Part shown: positions 52,301 to 55,088 of the stretch, piece by piece
Position numbering within the stretch: position 1 is the stretch's first letter
Layout of the letters: each line of letters opens with the position of its first letter
Source: an archaeon
GTDB lineage: Archaea > B1Sed10-29 > WALL01 > JAGHAM01
Assembly: GCA_021107635.1 (NCBI GenBank)
Contig: JAIOSL010000007.1
Location: 100,188 to 155,275 of the forward strand
Length of the DNA stretch: 55,088 nt
Direction: 5' to 3'
Program-made: the position numbers and the translations under genes
The notes under the pieces: generated by a model
The model's input: the letters and a program-made list of their open reading frames with translations, nothing else
Database searches by the model: none
Told to the model about the DNA's origin: nothing

Positions 52301-53897
52301 TGTGGGTGGTGTGGGCAAGGTTGGATTGTACTCGTCTATTGCTGTGGATGATAGCAATAACCTTCACATAAGTTACTACGACGACACTAACGAAGACCTC
52401 AAGTATGCTAAATCTCCAGGGTGGTACACAGAGACCATTGATAGCACTGGTGATGTTGGAAAATTCACGTCTATAGCAATGGATACCAACAACTACACGC
52501 ACATAAGCTACTTCGACGAAACTAACGACGACTTGAAGCATGCTTGGTATAATGGTTCTTGGCACACGGAGACTGTGGACAGTGCGGGCGTTGTCGGGTG
52601 GTATCCTTCTATTGCTTTGAATGGTAGTGATGTTCACATAAGCTATGTTAACTATGGTGGAGGTCAGCTTAAGTATGCTTTGTATAATGGTTCTTGGTAT
52701 ACTGAGACCATTGGTAGTATAGGTCCATTCGGGGGAGCGGATTGTTCTATTGCTTTGAATGGTAGTGATATTCATATACTCTACTATTTTTCAGAACCAG
52801 GTGTTACCGAGCTCAAGCACGCTGTGTATAACGGTTCTTGGTTTACGGGGGTTGCTGTTAGCGAGAATATTTCTGGGGGGCAACTATCTCTTGTGGTGAA
52901 TAATGGTACTCTTCATACAGGATTCTATGACGGCGTTAACGGAGATCTCAAGCACGCTTGGTATAACAATTCTTGGTTTACGGAGACTGTGGATGATACA
53001 AATGATGTTGGGAGATACTCATCAATAGCGGTTGACAGCGGCGGCAACTTCCACATAATCTACTATGATAACACCAATGACGACCTGAAGCACGCTGAAT
53101 ACACTCCTGGAAGTCAAGGATGGGTCTTGACAACAGTAGACAGCACTGGCAATGTGGGGTCTTACTCGTCCATAGCAATTGATGGCAGTGACCATCCCCA
53201 CATAAGCTACCGTGATGTCAGTAACACCGCCCTGAAGTATGTATGGTACAATGGCACTGCCTGGACAGCTGAGACTGTGGACAACACAGGAAACACCGGA
53301 GCATTTTCTTCGATTGCAATAGATAGCAATGATGATATCCACATAATCTACCAGAGCGATACAGATGACCTAAAGTACGCTGAATATAATGGTTCTGCTT
53401 GGTCTACAGAACTAGTGACCACTGCACCTTGGGGTCTCTGGCACAACTCACTCACAATCGACAACAATGATAACCCCCAAATAATCTACTATGCCACCAT
53501 CAATGGCTCGTACGTAGTGCTCAGGCACGCTGAACACGACGGTTCATGGAACATGGAAAACGTCGACCTCAGCACGAGTGACATCGGAAAATACAACTCA
53601 ATAACAGTAGACAACAATCACCTACACGTAAGCTACTATGACAATACCAACGATGACTTGAAACACGCAGAGTACACCCCTCAAACAGAGACTACTACCC
53701 TAACCTACACAGTTAATAATGCGAACGGCCTGGAGTGGATGGCTTTGAAAGAGGATAGTGTGACTGTCGCTAACAGCAGCGTGTCAGGCTGCGATACTTT
53801 CTATACCAGTCGGTACTCTGACTACAATGCATCCAAAACCTATGCTGTCTGGTATAAAGACTGTGAAAATAACATTGATAGCAAAATCTATTCATAA
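49356..53897 (+). CDS. Giant pilin-like surface protein with 28 propeller-type repeats
   Basis: This 1513-aa protein shares the prepilin-like start (MDKGISAIVSTVLLMALAVS), the N-terminal beta domain and the C-terminal cap with the preceding protein. Between lie 28 units of about 46 residues built on the phrases TETVDSTGDVG, YTSI, HISYYDSTNGDLKHAWYNGS and W. Each unit fits one four-strand beta-propeller blade. The cap has two cysteines (VSGCDTFY and WYKDCENN), which could form a disulfide. It is probably a cell-surface adhesin or sheath component. It is leaderless behind CTTTAAAAACC. Confidence 0.8.
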   Translation: MDKGISAIVSTVLLMALAVSVTLGLFYWANSLAAPGPESSKPATIAFKAISPEDGRFLVTNTGLQSITLSELNTSETGVTCDFNGTVTITAGDSKVCYMAPKSGEFVSIFGTDDNGQGITPFTITLGHGEVPEASFFITFSVEGSDSWTTETVDSTGNVGEYTSIATNSSGDLHISYYDSTAGDLKHAEYSGSSWSTEAVDSTGVVGLYTSITTNSSDDLHISYYDSTNGDLKHAEYNPSWDMETLDSVGMVGSYTSIARDSNGYVHISYDDASNYDLKHAWYDGSWHTETVDSEGEVGIYTSITIGSNDNIHISYEDYDNDDLKYAEYNGTAWTTEIVDSTGTVGCYSSITTNSSGNPHISYYDTSSGDLKHAWNDGSWHTEAIDTENVGRFTSITTDNNDHLHISYYSGANHDLKHAWYDTSWHTETIDSTGDVGLFTSITTLNDEIHISYVDDTNRYLKHAWYDGSWHTETVDSTGDIRWYTSITTLNDEIHISYSDDTNDDLKHAEYNGTDWTIETVDSTGDVGMYSSITTDSEGNIQISYHDGTNYDLRYAEYTTWSTETIDSTGDVGLHTSIATDSDNRLHISYQDSTNANLKHAEYTSINGDWTNEVVDAAGDVGKYSSVFIDGDTIHISYFDDTNNDLKYSKYDGSWYNETVDSTGTVGEGSSITVDNDSHVHISYYDNTNADLKHAEYSPSWLTETIDSNGNIGRYASIALDGSNNPHISYYNNTDSTLKHAWYNGSWHTETVDSAGLVGDSSSIAVDDNDHLHVSYRDLSNNDLKYAKYNGSWHTETVDSADAVGLHTSIAIDGDNYTHISYYDSTNGDLKHAWYNGSWHTETVDSAGVVGEYTSIAVDDSDHLHISYYNRTNTALKHAWYNGSWHTETVDSVGIIGNYGSSIAVDDSGHLHISYLNDIDDDLKHAWYNGSWHTETVDSADNVGAYSSIVVDGSNNLHISYYDSTNGDLKHAWYNGSWHTETVGGVGKVGLYSSIAVDDSNNLHISYYDDTNEDLKYAKSPGWYTETIDSTGDVGKFTSIAMDTNNYTHISYFDETNDDLKHAWYNGSWHTETVDSAGVVGWYPSIALNGSDVHISYVNYGGGQLKYALYNGSWYTETIGSIGPFGGADCSIALNGSDIHILYYFSEPGVTELKHAVYNGSWFTGVAVSENISGGQLSLVVNNGTLHTGFYDGVNGDLKHAWYNNSWFTETVDDTNDVGRYSSIAVDSGGNFHIIYYDNTNDDLKHAEYTPGSQGWVLTTVDSTGNVGSYSSIAIDGSDHPHISYRDVSNTALKYVWYNGTAWTAETVDNTGNTGAFSSIAIDSNDDIHIIYQSDTDDLKYAEYNGSAWSTELVTTAPWGLWHNSLTIDNNDNPQIIYYATINGSYVVLRHAEHDGSWNMENVDLSTSDIGKYNSITVDNNHLHVSYYDNTNDDLKHAEYTPQTETTTLTYTVNNANGLEWMALKEDSVTVANSSVSGCDTFYTSRYSDYNASKTYAVWYKDCENNIDSKIYS
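49791..53680 (+). repeat. 28-unit tandem repeat of about 139 bases inside the giant gene
   Basis: The DNA repeats track the protein units. Units around 51830-52600 are nearly identical at DNA level (for example the shared CTTAAGCATGCTTGGTATAA and GGTTCTTGGCACAC), while the 5' units have drifted and use different codons (GACTTGAAACATGC). This gradient suggests recent duplication or gene conversion in the 3' centre. Confidence 0.9.
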
Positions 53898-53910
53898 ACA
53901 CTAGAAAGCT

Positions 53911-53918
53911 ATTTATAA
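53911..53918 (+). promoter_or_regulatory. TATA box of ftsZ
   Basis: ATTTATAA lies about 55 bases before the TTG start. The predicted leader of about 28 bases carries GGGGTGA as ribosome site. Confidence 0.5.
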
Positions 53919-53968
53919 CCCATTAGTTACAATAACTGCCGTCCTACCATATTCTGGGGTGATTTTTC

Positions 53969-55087
53969 TTGAAAAAATTGGTTAAAAAAGCCGCTAAAAG
54001 AGCACGCGAAAAAACAGATAACAAGCCATCAAAATCAAAAATGACAGACAAAGAACTAGAAGAAATTCTAGTCGAAACTAGAGCAAAAATCCGAGTAATC
54101 GGAACAGGAGGCTCAGGCAATAACACGATGGTCAGACTAAACGAAATCGGCGTGCAAGGTGCAGAAATACTTGCAATGAATACAGATGCACAACACCTAT
54201 TAGTCACACCAGCAGACAAGAAACTATTACTAGGAAGAGACGTAACCAAAGGACTAGGAGCAGGATCAGACCCTGCGCTAGGAGAAGCAGCAACCAAAGA
54301 AAGCGCAAAAGACATTGCCAAAATGATAGAAGGTAGTGACCTAATTTTTGTTACTTGTGGTCTAGGAGGAGGAACTGGAACCGGTTCGTCACCTGTTCTA
54401 GCACAACAAGCCAGAGACCTAGGAGCACTCACAGTAGCGATAGTAACCCTTCCATTCAGCGTTGAAGGACACCGAAGAATGGAAAATGCTCTGGATGGAC
54501 TCAAAAAACTCAGAAAAGAAGCGGACACCGTAATAGTCGTACCAAACGACAAACTACTTGAGATTGTCCCGGATTTACCTATTAACGCAGCATTCAAAGT
54601 AGCAGATGAAATACTAGTCAATGCAGTCAAAGGCATCACAGAACTAATCACAAAACCCGGACTAGTCAACCTAGACTTTGCCGATGTTAGAGCAGTACTC
54701 TCAAACGGAGGCGCAGCAATGATCGGCCTAGGTGAATCAGAACTTGAAGGCGATTCAGAAGGAAGAGCTTTAGAAGCAGTAGAAGACGCATTGAATTCCC
54801 CTCTACTAGACATTGATGTTTCAGAAGCCACTCGCGCGTTAGTGAACGTTTCAGGTGGCTCAGACATGACACTCAGAGAAGCAGAAATGATTGTCGAAGC
54901 AGTAACAAGCAAAATACACTCCAACGCAAACGTAATCTGGGGAGCAGTAATCGATGAAGAAATGAAACGCAACAAACTTCAAGCAATGATAGTCATCGCA
55001 GGCGGAAGATTCCCATACCTTGATGGAAGCCAAAGAAACGAAGAAGATGGACTTGAAGTGGATTTAGGTGTCGACTACGTTGAGTGA
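53969..55087 (+). CDS. ftsZ: Cell division protein FtsZ
   Basis: This 372-aa tubulin-like GTPase forms the division ring. The glycine-rich GTP loop is CGLGGGTGTGSSP. VIGTGGSGNNTMVRLNEIGV opens the fold, NTDAQHL and LPFSVEGHRRMENA follow, and the T7 synergy loop is in NLDFADVRAVLSNGGAAMIG. A lysine-rich N-terminal extension of about 40 residues precedes the fold. The tail after the fold is short and acidic. Start is TTG, preceded by GGGGTGA. The gene is complete, ending one base before the window edge. Confidence 0.95.
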   Translation: MKKLVKKAAKRAREKTDNKPSKSKMTDKELEEILVETRAKIRVIGTGGSGNNTMVRLNEIGVQGAEILAMNTDAQHLLVTPADKKLLLGRDVTKGLGAGSDPALGEAATKESAKDIAKMIEGSDLIFVTCGLGGGTGTGSSPVLAQQARDLGALTVAIVTLPFSVEGHRRMENALDGLKKLRKEADTVIVVPNDKLLEIVPDLPINAAFKVADEILVNAVKGITELITKPGLVNLDFADVRAVLSNGGAAMIGLGESELEGDSEGRALEAVEDALNSPLLDIDVSEATRALVNVSGGSDMTLREAEMIVEAVTSKIHSNANVIWGAVIDEEMKRNKLQAMIVIAGGRFPYLDGSQRNEEDGLEVDLGVDYVE

Positions 55088-55088
55088 A

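Noticed and set aside
51639-52775. Long antisense frames with repeated phrases in the adhesin gene
   Set aside because: They mirror the tandem repeat on the plus strand. The regular unit keeps the reverse frame open without implying a gene.
49791-53680. Regular repeats that might be taken for a CRISPR array
   Set aside because: Unit length is about 139 bases, in frame throughout, with no short identical repeats alternating with unique spacers, and no cas genes.
53944-54975. Long open frame of 343 codons opposite ftsZ
   Set aside because: It is Ser-rich and low-complexity, has no recognisable domain and lies fully antisense to a well-conserved ftsZ. Codon bias of ftsZ explains it.

Overview
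The window is archaeal. It encodes Csl4, RNA polymerase subunit L, PCNA, both primase subunits, a GINS protein, EndoQ, aIF2-alpha, Nop10, eL42, eS27, aRF1, archaeal-type uridylate kinase and phosphopantetheine adenylyltransferase, GatD/GatE, RtcB with archease, and a methanogen-style S-layer protein. The DNA is AT-rich and very compact. There are no methanogenesis, rRNA, tRNA, CRISPR or IS sequences. Small genes, single-copy ECF parts, superoxide reductase plus rubrerythrin, and a BofA-like membrane protein suit a small-genome, probably anaerobic or microaerophilic archaeon, perhaps of a DPANN or neighbouring euryarchaeal lineage. That placement is inference only.

Layout. 1-5.4 kb: a truncated histone-deacetylase-like gene, csl4-rpoL, signal peptidase, a membrane protein, folC, and a redox-stress group (superoxide reductase with a PAS protein, diverging from a rubrerythrin). 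5.4-11 kb: Mrp ATPase, ornithine carbamoyltransferase, PCNA, a threonine-degradation pair (SDR threonine dehydrogenase and Kbl) and an Lrp-type regulator. 11-16.2 kb: small membrane and YbjQ proteins, a YaaH/SatP transporter, then a riboflavin salvage operon (regulator-kinase, S component, ECF ATPase, ECF T component), followed by NUDIX and KaiC-like genes. 16.2-22 kb: radical SAM enzyme, MscS channel, archease-RtcB, SppA, TPR protein.

22-30.5 kb is an information-processing block: priL-priS-gins-eL42-eS27-aIF2a-nop10-PAC2-EndoQ, then converging hisS and diverging AmrS. 30.5-36.9 kb is a cell-surface block: a 165-aa secreted protein, a coiled-coil membrane protein, a BofA-like protein, an HTH protein, the S-layer protein with a strong terminator, and a lipoprotein-like protein. 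36.8-46.2 kb: truD and aRF1 (minus strand), pyrH-coaD-gatD-(frameshifted UPF0200-like kinase)-gatE, and a membrane pyrophosphatase with the K+-dependent signature. 46.2-55 kb: a TtuA/Ncs6-like remnant without a PP-loop, two giant pilin-like surface proteins (one with two DUF2341-like domains, one with 28 propeller-like repeats), and ftsZ.

Architecture. Eight of the nine convergent gene pairs overlap at their 3' ends, three of them by sharing a 4-base interlocked stop (TTAA or CTAA). First genes of transcription units usually start about 20-35 bases after a TATA box with no Shine-Dalgarno, whereas many internal or leadered genes have GGTG-type ribosome sites. The items most worth following up are the repeat adhesin and its sister protein, the split kinase, the TtuA-like remnant, the self-contained riboflavin operon with a palindrome at its promoter, and the interlocked 3' ends.
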